Assembly: GCF_003626755.1 (NCBI RefSeq)
Contig: NZ_RBCJ01000003.1
Coordinates: forward strand, 315,859 to 379,858
Direction of reading: 5' to 3'
DNA from: Ulvibacterium marinum
Lineage (GTDB): Bacteria > Bacteroidota > Bacteroidia > Flavobacteriales > Flavobacteriaceae
DNA length: 64,000 nucleotides
This document shows positions 57,097 through 64,000 of this stretch, piece after piece. The number at the start of each line of letters is the position of its first letter. The first letter of the stretch is position 1. Made by a program: the position numbers and the translations under genes. The notes beneath the pieces are model-generated. The model had not been told where the DNA came from. It worked only from the letters and a program-made list of their open reading frames with translations, and ran no database searches.

Positions 57097-58318
57097 TAGG
57101 GATAACTGGAAAGAGATTTTTGAGACAATCCAAAAGAATAAGTTGAGGACTTTCTTGTCCGGCTTTACTGTTGCTTTGGGGATTCTAATTTTTGTTATCC
57201 TTTTTGGTTTTGGAAACGGGCTTATTAACACCTTCAATGACTTTTTTGCAGATGACGCCACCAACGTGTTCTATGTTTTTCGTGGTAGGACTACTATGCC
57301 ATACAAAGGATATAAATCCAATAGGCAAATTGAATTTGATAATAGCGACCTTGCGGACATAGAAAAGAATTTTCCATTGTTCTTGGAATATACTACCCCT
57401 AGAATTTCGAGACAGGATACTGTGAAATATAAAGAAGAATCCAATAGCTACACCACTCAGGCCGTCTCCCCTTCCCATCAATATGCTGAAAAGACAATTA
57501 TGATGAAAGGGAGGTTTTTGAACAAAAATGATATTAAAGATAAAACCAAATATGCGATTATTGGTCGTCTTGTGGAAGAAGATTTATTTGGAGCCAAAAC
57601 CTCGATTGGAAAATATATTGATATTGGCGGTAGTTCATTCAAGGTAGTTGGTGTTTTTCAGGACGATGGTGGAGATAACGAAGAGCGCATTATTTATATA
57701 CCTTATACAACGCGACAACTTATCGAAAAAAATACGGATGAAATAGATCAAATTATTGTGGGTTTTAAACCGGAAATAGGTTACGCAGGAGCCATGGCAT
57801 TTGAGCGAAGCCTAAATAGCTTTATACGGGAAAAGAAGTATATAAACCCCAAAGATCAAAATGGAATTTTTATACGTAACGTGGCGGACCAGTTAAAACA
57901 GAATCAGCAATTTGCACGTGTACTTCAGATTATCGTTGGATTCGTTGCTTTTGGTACCATTATAGCTGGAATCATTGGAATAAGTAATATCATGGTCTTT
58001 GTGGTAAAGGAACGGACCAAAGAGTTGGGTATACGGAAAGCTCTGGGTGCCACCCCCAAATCCGTTATTGGTACTATTTTGTTGGAGTCGGTATTTATTA
58101 CTACTATTTCTGGCTTCATAGGTATGTTGATCGGGATTGCGGTTTTAAGTTCATTGGGTGAAAAGTTAAAGGATTTTTTTATTACCAATCCTTATATAGA
58201 TTTGACTATGGCAACAGTGGCGACTATAGTTTTGATAATTTTTGGAGCAATTGCCGGCTATGTACCGGCAAGGCGAGCGGCAAAAATCAAACCTATTGTA
58301 GCATTAAGGGACGATTGA
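57089..58318 (+). CDS. MacB-like ABC transporter permease, module 2 subunit A
   Basis: A 409-residue permease: MFSRDNWKEIFETIQKNKL, TM1, MacB_PCD domain, and three terminal helices with the coupling segment VFVVKERTKELGIRKALGATP. It starts inside the end of the ATPase gene. It resembles module 1 subunit A over the whole length (DWW-type N-terminus, KNKLRTFLSG, PYKGYKSNRQIEF versus EYKGLNPGRRIQL). Its stop is one base before the next ATG. Export of a hydrophobic compound, peptide or lipid is the usual function of the family; the substrate is unknown. Confidence 0.92.
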   Translation: MFSRDNWKEIFETIQKNKLRTFLSGFTVALGILIFVILFGFGNGLINTFNDFFADDATNVFYVFRGRTTMPYKGYKSNRQIEFDNSDLADIEKNFPLFLEYTTPRISRQDTVKYKEESNSYTTQAVSPSHQYAEKTIMMKGRFLNKNDIKDKTKYAIIGRLVEEDLFGAKTSIGKYIDIGGSSFKVVGVFQDDGGDNEERIIYIPYTTRQLIEKNTDEIDQIIVGFKPEIGYAGAMAFERSLNSFIREKKYINPKDQNGIFIRNVADQLKQNQQFARVLQIIVGFVAFGTIIAGIIGISNIMVFVVKERTKELGIRKALGATPKSVIGTILLESVFITTISGFIGMLIGIAVLSSLGEKLKDFFITNPYIDLTMATVATIVLIIFGAIAGYVPARRAAKIKPIVALRDD

Positions 58319-58319
58319 T

Positions 58320-59582
58320 ATGCGATTATTATTCGATAGAAATACTTGGCAAGAGATTTTTGGTTCTATAGGTAAGAACAAAGTTCGGACCATCATCACT
58401 ATAGTAGGAGTGTTATGGGGTATTTTCATCTATATAGCCCTTTCCGGGGCCGCAAAGGGAATGGACAATGGCTTTGAAAGTATGTTCGAAAGTATTGCGA
58501 GAAATAGCATGTTTGTATGGGCACAGAGTACGAGCATTCCCCATGAAGGGTTTAAAACGGGCAGGCAATTGCAGTTGAAGCTGGAAGACGCCGCTATGAT
58601 GGAAAACAGGATTCCTGAACTACAGTATATTGCCCCAAGGAATGTTAAGGGGTTTTTTGGATCGGAACCGGCCATTATCGGTAGGAAGAATAAATCAGGT
58701 AGTTATCCAGTATTTGGGGATTTCCCGGTGTTTACAAAAATAGCTCCAAAAAAAATATATGATGGTGGTCGCTTTATAAATGATGAGGATATTGATCAGG
58801 CAAGAAAAGTCGCCGTAATTGGTGAGCGGACCCAGCAGGAGTTATTCGAAAAGGATGAAGATCCCATAGGTGGATATATAAAAATAGATGACGTTTATTT
58901 TCAGGTGATCGGTGTCCATAAATTTGATCCAAGTGGAGGATTCGGCGGGGATGGCGATATTTTTATTCCCTTTGCTACCTATAAAAAATTGTACAATACT
59001 GGGGATAATGTAGGGTGGTTTTCCATAGCGGCCCATGACGATGTGGATGTGGTGAAGGTAGAGGATAATATAAAGGCCCTTTTAAGGAATATCCACAGGG
59101 TGCACCCAGATGATGAAAGGGCATTTGGCTCGTTCAATTTGGGTGAGGCCTTCAACAGAATCATTGGTTTTTCCAAAGGCATAACCTTTTTATCCCTTAT
59201 TGTAGGCATTGCCACAATTTTGGCAGGTGTCATCGGTATAGGTAACATCCTATTGATTTCCGTAAAGGAACGTACCAAGGAACTTGGTGTTCGGAGGGCC
59301 TTGGGCGCTACTCCTAGGGAAGTAAGATCCCAGATTATTTTAGAATCTGTTTTCTTGACCATGATAGCCGGTATCATGGGAATTATCTTGGGAGCAGCTA
59401 CCCTAAAATTGATCAATAGCTTTACCCAGGACATAGATTTTCCATATACAAACCCTACGGTTCCCATCCCTTATGTATTGGGTGCTCTGGCCATAATGGT
59501 CATATTAGGAACATTGATTGGTTTGATACCTGCACAAAGAGCCGTGAGTATCAAACCTATAGATGCGTTGCGGGAGGAATAG
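58320..59582 (+). CDS. MacB-like ABC transporter permease, module 2 subunit B
   Basis: A 420-residue permease: MRLLFDRNTWQEIFGSIGKNK, TM1, MacB_PCD domain (about 48-285) and three C-terminal helices. The coupling segment is LLISVKERTKELGVRRALGATP. It is nearest to module 1 subunit B (SMFVWAQSTSIPHEGFKTGRQ versus TMFMWTRSTTKSYQGLPKGR). One base separates it from the preceding gene. The two module 2 permeases differ enough that a heterodimer, not two homodimers, is the simpler reading. Confidence 0.92.
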   Translation: MRLLFDRNTWQEIFGSIGKNKVRTIITIVGVLWGIFIYIALSGAAKGMDNGFESMFESIARNSMFVWAQSTSIPHEGFKTGRQLQLKLEDAAMMENRIPELQYIAPRNVKGFFGSEPAIIGRKNKSGSYPVFGDFPVFTKIAPKKIYDGGRFINDEDIDQARKVAVIGERTQQELFEKDEDPIGGYIKIDDVYFQVIGVHKFDPSGGFGGDGDIFIPFATYKKLYNTGDNVGWFSIAAHDDVDVVKVEDNIKALLRNIHRVHPDDERAFGSFNLGEAFNRIIGFSKGITFLSLIVGIATILAGVIGIGNILLISVKERTKELGVRRALGATPREVRSQIILESVFLTMIAGIMGIILGAATLKLINSFTQDIDFPYTNPTVPIPYVLGALAIMVILGTLIGLIPAQRAVSIKPIDALREE

Positions 59583-59652
59583 CAAAGTAGATGGAATTAT
59601 ATAGTAACAAAAACGAAAATAATATAACCAACAGATAATAAACACACATAAA

Positions 59653-60795
59653 ATGAACAAAATTGTAAAATATATTATTATCGGTGTTTTGGTGCTAGGT
59701 GCACTTTGGGCCGCTGCATTTTTTATCAAATCAAATAGTAAATCCGCCATTGTATATGAAACAAAAACACCTTTTATCTCAAACATTGAGAAAAAGACGG
59801 TAGCTACCGGTAAAGTGGTACCAGAAGATGAAGTCGAGATTAAACCTCAGATTACCGGTATTATAGATAAGATATTCTTGAAAGAAGGAGCAGATGTTAA
59901 GGCAGGTGATCTAATAGCTGTCATTAAGGTTGTGCCCAATGAGCAGTCCTTGAATCAAGCTCAAGGTAGGGTCCGAAATGCAGAAATTGCCCTTAAAAAC
60001 ACTACGATTGAGTACGAAAGGAACAAAAAGTTGTACGAAAGGGGAGTGATATCAAATCAAGACTTCAACAATTTACAGCTACAATATGATCAGGCAGTCC
60101 AAGAACTGGACAACTCTAAGGCCGATTATCGAATTATACGAATAGGTTCCGCGGGAGGCTCTTCAAGTGCCAACACGGATATACGAGCCACGGTCACCGG
60201 AACAATTTTGGAAATTCCCGTTGAAGAAGGTGTGCAAGTGATACAGAGTAATAATTTCAACGATGGGACTACCATTGCCACTATTGCGGACTTGGGCAAG
60301 ATGATTTTTGAGGGAAAGGTAGATGAGGGGGAAGTTGCCAAATTGGAACTCGGTATGCCCTTAAAAATTAGCCTGGGAGCTATTGAGGACAAAGAACTTG
60401 ATGCAGAATTACGGTTTATCGCACCCAAGGGAATAGAAGAGACCGGAGCGGTACAGTTTAAAATTGAAGGAGACGTTCAGGTTCCGGACGATTTTATGAT
60501 ACGTGCGGGCTATAGTGCCAATGCCTCTTTGGTGTTGGAAAAAAAGGATAGTGTTATGGTCATCCCTGAAGCCCTATTACAATTTGACAAAGAAACCGAT
60601 GAGCCCTATGTAGAAATAGAGACAGGAGAGCAGAAATTTGAGCGTAAAGATATTGAAACAGGAATCTCTGATGGGGTGAATGTAGAGATAGTCTCTGGAC
60701 TTTCTATGGAGGATAAGGTGAAGGAATGGAACAAGACAGAACCCATAAAGAAAGGTGAAGAGGAAGAAGATGAGAATGAAGAGGATACAGAATAA
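59653..60795 (+). CDS. periplasmic adaptor (HlyD/MacA-like), module 2
   Basis: A 380-residue membrane-fusion protein: N-terminal helix (MNKIVKYIIIGVLVLGALWA), lipoyl-like domain (VPEDEVEIKPQITGIIDKIF), helical hairpin (about 95-160), beta barrel and a Glu-rich end (EEEEDENEEDTE). It is about as long as its partner at 55178 and shares whole phrases with it (GTTIAAIADVEKMIFEGKVDESEV versus GTTIATIADLGKMIFEGKVDEGEV are aligned in order, each under 25 residues apart). The gene lies 70 bases after the second permease. Its reading frame ends 28 bases before the TolC ATG. Confidence 0.93.
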   Translation: MNKIVKYIIIGVLVLGALWAAAFFIKSNSKSAIVYETKTPFISNIEKKTVATGKVVPEDEVEIKPQITGIIDKIFLKEGADVKAGDLIAVIKVVPNEQSLNQAQGRVRNAEIALKNTTIEYERNKKLYERGVISNQDFNNLQLQYDQAVQELDNSKADYRIIRIGSAGGSSSANTDIRATVTGTILEIPVEEGVQVIQSNNFNDGTTIATIADLGKMIFEGKVDEGEVAKLELGMPLKISLGAIEDKELDAELRFIAPKGIEETGAVQFKIEGDVQVPDDFMIRAGYSANASLVLEKKDSVMVIPEALLQFDKETDEPYVEIETGEQKFERKDIETGISDGVNVEIVSGLSMEDKVKEWNKTEPIKKGEEEEDENEEDTE

Positions 60796-60823
60796 GAATA
60801 ACATCAATCAAATAAAAGAATAC

Positions 60824-62194
60824 ATGAAATCATTTGCAATTGCAGTACTCATTCTATTTTCAATTGGGATTACGACCGCTCAACAAAAAAAATGGACCTT
60901 GGAGGAGTGCGTCACCTATGCCCTGCAAAATAACCTGACTATTGAACAATTTGAACTGGATTTGGAAAATGCCGTAATCGACAAGTCGGATGCATTGGGG
61001 GCCTTTTTACCAACGCTTAGTAGTAGCGCCAGTGTAAGTGAAAGATCTGGTTTGGTTACCAATCCGAACACCAACATTATAGAGCCCGGGCAAATTTTTT
61101 CAACTTCGGCAGGTATTAATAGCGGCATGCGGATTTTTGATGGGCTAAGGAACATCCATCAATTAAACCGGGCTAAATTGAACACCCTTGCCAACCAATA
61201 CCGCTTGGACGACTTAAAGGACGATATTCGTCTAAACGTAGCAAATTCCTATTTGCAGGTTATTTCCAATAAGGAGTCCCTAAAGGTCTTTAGGGCCCAA
61301 TACGCGGTAACGGAACAAGATGTAAAGCGGACTAAGGAATTAGTGGAATCCGGGGTGCTTCCCCGGGGCGATTTACTGGAGATTGAGGCTACTGCGGCCT
61401 CTCAGGAGCAACAGATCGTAAACGGGGAGAACCAAGTGCTTTTGTCCCGTATTGCACTGGCGCAATTGCTCCAAATTACGGATTATGAGAATTTTGATGT
61501 AGCCGATGAAGAGTTCAATATTCCACCTTCGGATGTCTTGAACAATTCAGCAAAGGTTATTTTTGACAAGGCCTTGACTTTTCGAAACGATATCAAATTC
61601 TCCGAGACCAATGTAGAATTGGCAGAGAAAGATCTACAGATTGCCAAGGGAGCCAATTATCCTACTATAGATGCTTTTTTCAACTACAACACTTTTTATA
61701 CCAATCAGTTTCAGACTATCCCAGATCCTGTGGATCCTGTCAACAATCCCCCCCTTGCATTTAGAGCGGATTTTATAGATCAGCTGTGGCTAAATGATGG
61801 AATTTCCTATGGTTTTCAAATGAATATCCCAGTATTTAATGGTTGGGCCACCCGAAACAATGTAAGGCGATCCAAAATAAACTTGGAGCGTAACAAATTG
61901 CAACTGGAACAGGACAAATTGAACCTGGAAACCGATATCAATCAGGCCTATGTGGACGTCACGAATTTTTTCAAGACCTATGAAGCGGCTCAAAAAACCT
62001 TGGATGCTAGGCGCTTGGCTTATGTGTATGCCAAGGAGCGTTATGATGTAGGGTTGATGAATGCTTTCGATTTCAGCCAGGCACAGGCCAGGTTGGATAA
62101 TGCCGAAGCCGAGGTTATCCGTACCAAATACGACTATATCTTTAGACTTAAGGTACTGGAGTTTTATTTTGGAATTCCCATCGCCTTGGATTAA
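60824..62194 (+). CDS. TolC-family outer-membrane efflux protein
   Basis: A 456-residue outer-membrane channel. The frame is open to an ATG at 60755 inside the adaptor gene, but the ATG at 60824 gives a clean signal peptide (MKSFAIAVLILFSIGITTAQ). The mature protein begins with the TolC motif TLEECVTYALQNNLTIEQ, then has two repeats of long helices with short outer-membrane strands (NVANSYLQVISNKESLKVFR; INQAYVDVTNFFKTYEAAQ). It ends in FRLKVLEFYFGIPIAL. As the only TolC gene of the locus, it could serve both adaptor modules. A terminator follows at 62219. Confidence 0.94.
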   Translation: MKSFAIAVLILFSIGITTAQQKKWTLEECVTYALQNNLTIEQFELDLENAVIDKSDALGAFLPTLSSSASVSERSGLVTNPNTNIIEPGQIFSTSAGINSGMRIFDGLRNIHQLNRAKLNTLANQYRLDDLKDDIRLNVANSYLQVISNKESLKVFRAQYAVTEQDVKRTKELVESGVLPRGDLLEIEATAASQEQQIVNGENQVLLSRIALAQLLQITDYENFDVADEEFNIPPSDVLNNSAKVIFDKALTFRNDIKFSETNVELAEKDLQIAKGANYPTIDAFFNYNTFYTNQFQTIPDPVDPVNNPPLAFRADFIDQLWLNDGISYGFQMNIPVFNGWATRNNVRRSKINLERNKLQLEQDKLNLETDINQAYVDVTNFFKTYEAAQKTLDARRLAYVYAKERYDVGLMNAFDFSQAQARLDNAEAEVIRTKYDYIFRLKVLEFYFGIPIALD

Positions 62195-62218
62195 ATCGGT
62201 TAGTCTAAATAGAATAGC

Positions 62219-62254
62219 AGACCCGTCAGGTTTTAAAACCTAACGGGTCTTTTT
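62219..62254 (+). terminator. terminator after the tolC gene
   Basis: AGACCCGT...AGGTTTT (62219-62234) pairs with AAAACCT...ACGGGTCT (62235-62250), a long stem with one mismatch, followed by T to 62254. Confidence 0.85.
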
Positions 62255-62265
62255 GGAAATCCACC

Positions 62266-62273
62266 TATCTTTG
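62266..62273 (+). promoter_or_regulatory. -7 promoter box of tsaB, eight bases from its ATG
   Basis: TATCTTTG matches TAnnTTTG and ends eight bases before the tsaB ATG at 62282. It lies just behind the tolC terminator. No TTG at -33 is seen. Confidence 0.5.
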
Positions 62274-62281
62274 CTCCCGTT

Positions 62282-62956
62282 ATGGCAGTAATCCTAAATT
62301 TAGAAACGGCAACGACCAATTGTTCCGTAAGTGTTGGGGAGAATGGCAATATTCTTGCGCTTAAGGAAGACAATACACCAAACTATTCACATTCCGAGCA
62401 ATTGCATGTTTTCATAAAGAATGCTCTGGATACAGCTTCGCTGTCATTTTCTGATTTGGATGCCATATCGGTTAGCAAAGGCCCTGGTTCATATACAGGA
62501 TTACGAATTGGAGTTTCTGCCGCCAAAGGTCTGTGCTTTGCTTTGGATATTCCTTTGATTTCCATTGCTACATTGGAAAGTATGGCCCATCAGGCAAGAA
62601 TGGAGTCTTTTGATTTTATCATTCCTGTGTTAGATGCTCGGCGAATGGAAGTTTACTCGGCGGTGTTCGACGCAAATTTTAATCAAATTAGGGAAACAAA
62701 GGCCGAAATTATTACGGAAAGTTCGTTTGCCGAATATGTGAAAACCGGTAAAACCCTGCTATTAGGCCCAGGTGCTAAAAAGTGTGATGAAGTTCTCAGT
62801 CACGCTAACTTTGTTTTTATGGACTCTATAATTCCATCAGCTAAGGACATGAACAAACTTTCCTTTGCAAAATATCAAAAATCGGTGTTTGAAGATGTGG
62901 CCTATTTTGAACCGTATTATTTGAAGGATTTCATAATTCAAGGGAAAGCTACTTAG
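62282..62956 (+). CDS. tsaB: tRNA threonylcarbamoyladenosine biosynthesis protein TsaB
   Basis: A 224-residue ASKHA-fold protein that works with TsaD and TsaE to make t6A at position 37 of ANN-reading tRNAs. It begins MAVILNLETATTNCSVSVGENG, the canonical N-terminus, with SKGPGSYTGLRIGVSAAKGL as the family motif and IPVLDARRMEVYSAVF later. Length is standard. It appears to be a monocistronic gene with its own promoter box very close to the ATG. The convergent mscS gene begins its stop seven bases downstream. Confidence 0.96.
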   Translation: MAVILNLETATTNCSVSVGENGNILALKEDNTPNYSHSEQLHVFIKNALDTASLSFSDLDAISVSKGPGSYTGLRIGVSAAKGLCFALDIPLISIATLESMAHQARMESFDFIIPVLDARRMEVYSAVFDANFNQIRETKAEIITESSFAEYVKTGKTLLLGPGAKKCDEVLSHANFVFMDSIIPSAKDMNKLSFAKYQKSVFEDVAYFEPYYLKDFIIQGKAT

Positions 62957-62963
62957 GATTCAA

Positions 62964-63800
62964 TCATTTTTTAAAAGTTTCCGACTTCATATGAATATCC
63001 CGTTGTGGGAAGGGAATTTCAATCCCTGCTTCATCAAACCGGAGCTTTATTTCTTCCATCACGTAAAAATGAGCCGCCCAAAAGACGTCATTGTCTGCCC
63101 AAAAACGTAGCGTGAGATTGACGGAACTATCCGCCAATTCCCCAACATATACCTCAGGAATAGGATCTTTTAAGATGTTTTCATTTTCCGAACATATTTG
63201 TAACAGGATATCCTTGGCTTTTTTTATGTTGGACCCGTACCCGATGCCAATATCTATTTTGTCCCTTCGCGTGCTTTCCGCATTATAATTAATAATGTTG
63301 TTATTGCTCAATTGCCCGTTCGGGATAATAGCCACCTGGTTGCCAAAGGTGTTGAGTTTTGTGGTAAATATGGAGATTTCCTTTACGGTACCGTCTACAC
63401 CCTGAGCCGAAATAAAGTCCCCCACCCTAAAAGGTTTGAACAATAGAATTAGAACTCCTCCAGCAAAATTGGATAACGAACCTTGTAGGGCAAGGCCAAT
63501 GGCAAGACCAGCTGCGCCGACCATAGCGACCAAGGATGATGATTTAACCCCTAGTTGTGTAATGACCAATACAAATAAGAGTAGTTTCAGCGCAATGCTT
63601 ATGAAACTCTGTAAAAAAGTTTCCAAAGCCTGGTCATAATCCTTTTTCTGGAAGAATTTACGGACCATACGGTTGATAAACTTTATTATCCATAATCCCA
63701 CAATTAGAATAATAATCGCCATGAGGACATTTGGTAATATATCCCAGATCCAGTTTATTGCTTCATCAATGTGCTTTTGCCAATCCGTAAATTTTTCCAT
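62964..63800 (-). CDS. small-conductance mechanosensitive channel MscS
   Basis: A 278-residue channel that opens under membrane tension to relieve hypo-osmotic pressure. Three helices (about 20-40, 65-85 and 95-125) are visible. The third carries the pore motif GAAGLAIGLALQGSLSNFAGG, followed by the beta domain (FRVGDFISAQGVDGTVKEI, then IIPNGQLSNNNIINY) and the alpha/beta cytoplasmic cage. Length is typical. It starts at the ATG at 63800 and converges on tsaB, leaving only seven bases between stops. Confidence 0.95.
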   Translation of the reverse strand: MEKFTDWQKHIDEAINWIWDILPNVLMAIIILIVGLWIIKFINRMVRKFFQKKDYDQALETFLQSFISIALKLLLFVLVITQLGVKSSSLVAMVGAAGLAIGLALQGSLSNFAGGVLILLFKPFRVGDFISAQGVDGTVKEISIFTTKLNTFGNQVAIIPNGQLSNNNIINYNAESTRRDKIDIGIGYGSNIKKAKDILLQICSENENILKDPIPEVYVGELADSSVNLTLRFWADNDVFWAAHFYVMEEIKLRFDEAGIEIPFPQRDIHMKSETFKK

Positions 63801-63886
63801 TTTTATAGCTTTTTGGTTTTCCGAAACATAAAAAAAAGCGAATATCCAATCAAAAAGAAAGGATTAAACTAGTGTTAATATTAATT

Positions 63887-64000
63887 CTAAAATTGTATTT
63901 GGGTCAAAACCTCTTTTGATTGCAATACAGGTAGTTTGCATGAACCATGCTCACAAACATAATATAAGGTTTCTTTTGGTTTAAATCTATTTTGTAATAA
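63887..64000 (-). CDS. DUF255/thioredoxin-like protein (YyaL type), C-terminal end only
   Basis: The last 37 codons of a minus-strand gene that enters from the right edge; the stop (TAG) is at 63889-63887. The visible residues read ETLYYVCEHGSCKLPV followed by LQSKEVLTQIQF. The phrase Y-V-C-x(4)-C-x-L-P-V is characteristic of the C-terminus of the thioredoxin-domain/spermatogenesis-associated protein 20 family, where it follows the N-acylglucosamine-epimerase-like barrel. The rest of the gene, including the thioredoxin domain, lies outside the window. Confidence 0.72.
   Translation of the reverse strand, partial: LLQNRFKPKETLYYVCEHGSCKLPVLQSKEVLTQIQF

Noticed and set aside
60755-60823. TolC start inside the adaptor gene
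   Set aside because: It adds a lysine-rich stretch before a clean signal peptide that starts at the ATG at 60824.

Overview
The window looks like chromosomal DNA from a marine-type member of the Flavobacteriaceae (Bacteroidota). Five things support this: SprA encoded directly behind ruvA; an alternative complex III (act) plus cox operon behind rimP-nusA-infB; repeated promoter-like TAnnTTTG boxes in place of sigma70 -10 boxes; almost no Shine-Dalgarno sequences; and a giant repeat-rich protein of the kind exported by the type IX secretion system (T9SS). I see no rRNA, tRNA, CRISPR array, transposase, integrase or phage gene. Gene content is essentially core.

Layout. 1-3929 (minus strand): the first 1309 codons of a giant secreted repeat protein that runs off the left edge. 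4395-5671: three small unrecognised genes. 5758-7056 (minus): a cation:proton antiporter. 7160-11837: rimP-nusA-infB with a promoter, a possible leader attenuator and a shared bidirectional terminator. 11822-12202 (minus): a SPOR-like protein. 12330-24244: a respiratory operon actABCDEF-coxB-coxA, carrying electrons from menaquinol through alternative complex III to an aa3-type oxidase. 24386-29165: a head-GIN protein, an acyl-CoA oxidase and PEP carboxykinase. 29644-32927: ruvB, a cytochrome P450 and queG, tightly coupled. 33199-37335: a sodium:solute symporter and a malic enzyme. 37391-45215: a tandem heptamer repeat, then ruvA and sprA (TTG start). 45384-47025: gcvH, a VanZ-like gene and a TonB-like energy transducer. 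47070-52446: ctaB, two subunit III genes, subunit IV, a cysteine-free thioredoxin-like protein, SCO1, DUF420 and a small CxxC protein, i.e. the rest of the oxidase and its assembly factors. 52563-62194: a double, split MacB-type ABC efflux locus. 62266-64000: tsaB, an MscS channel and the last 37 codons of a DUF255 thioredoxin-like protein that enters from the right.

How the parts connect. Heme o/a synthesis (ctaB), copper delivery (SCO1, DUF420 neighbourhood) and subunits III/IV at 47-52 kb complete the oxidase whose subunits I/II are at 21-24 kb. SprA (38-45 kb) is the outer-membrane translocon of the T9SS, and the giant protein at the left edge is a plausible substrate. pckA, maeB, the acyl-CoA oxidase and gcvH are central carbon genes.

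The most unusual locus is 52.5-62.2 kb: two permease-permease-adaptor modules, recognisably duplicated, with a single ATPase gene between them and one TolC gene at the end. Other points worth checking are a helix-hairpin-helix tail on ActC, palindromes upstream of pckA and of the symporter, heptamer repeats before ruvA-sprA and before actA, and promoter boxes so close to ruvB and tsaB that their mRNAs may be leaderless. All family assignments come from reading the sequence; no database search was possible.
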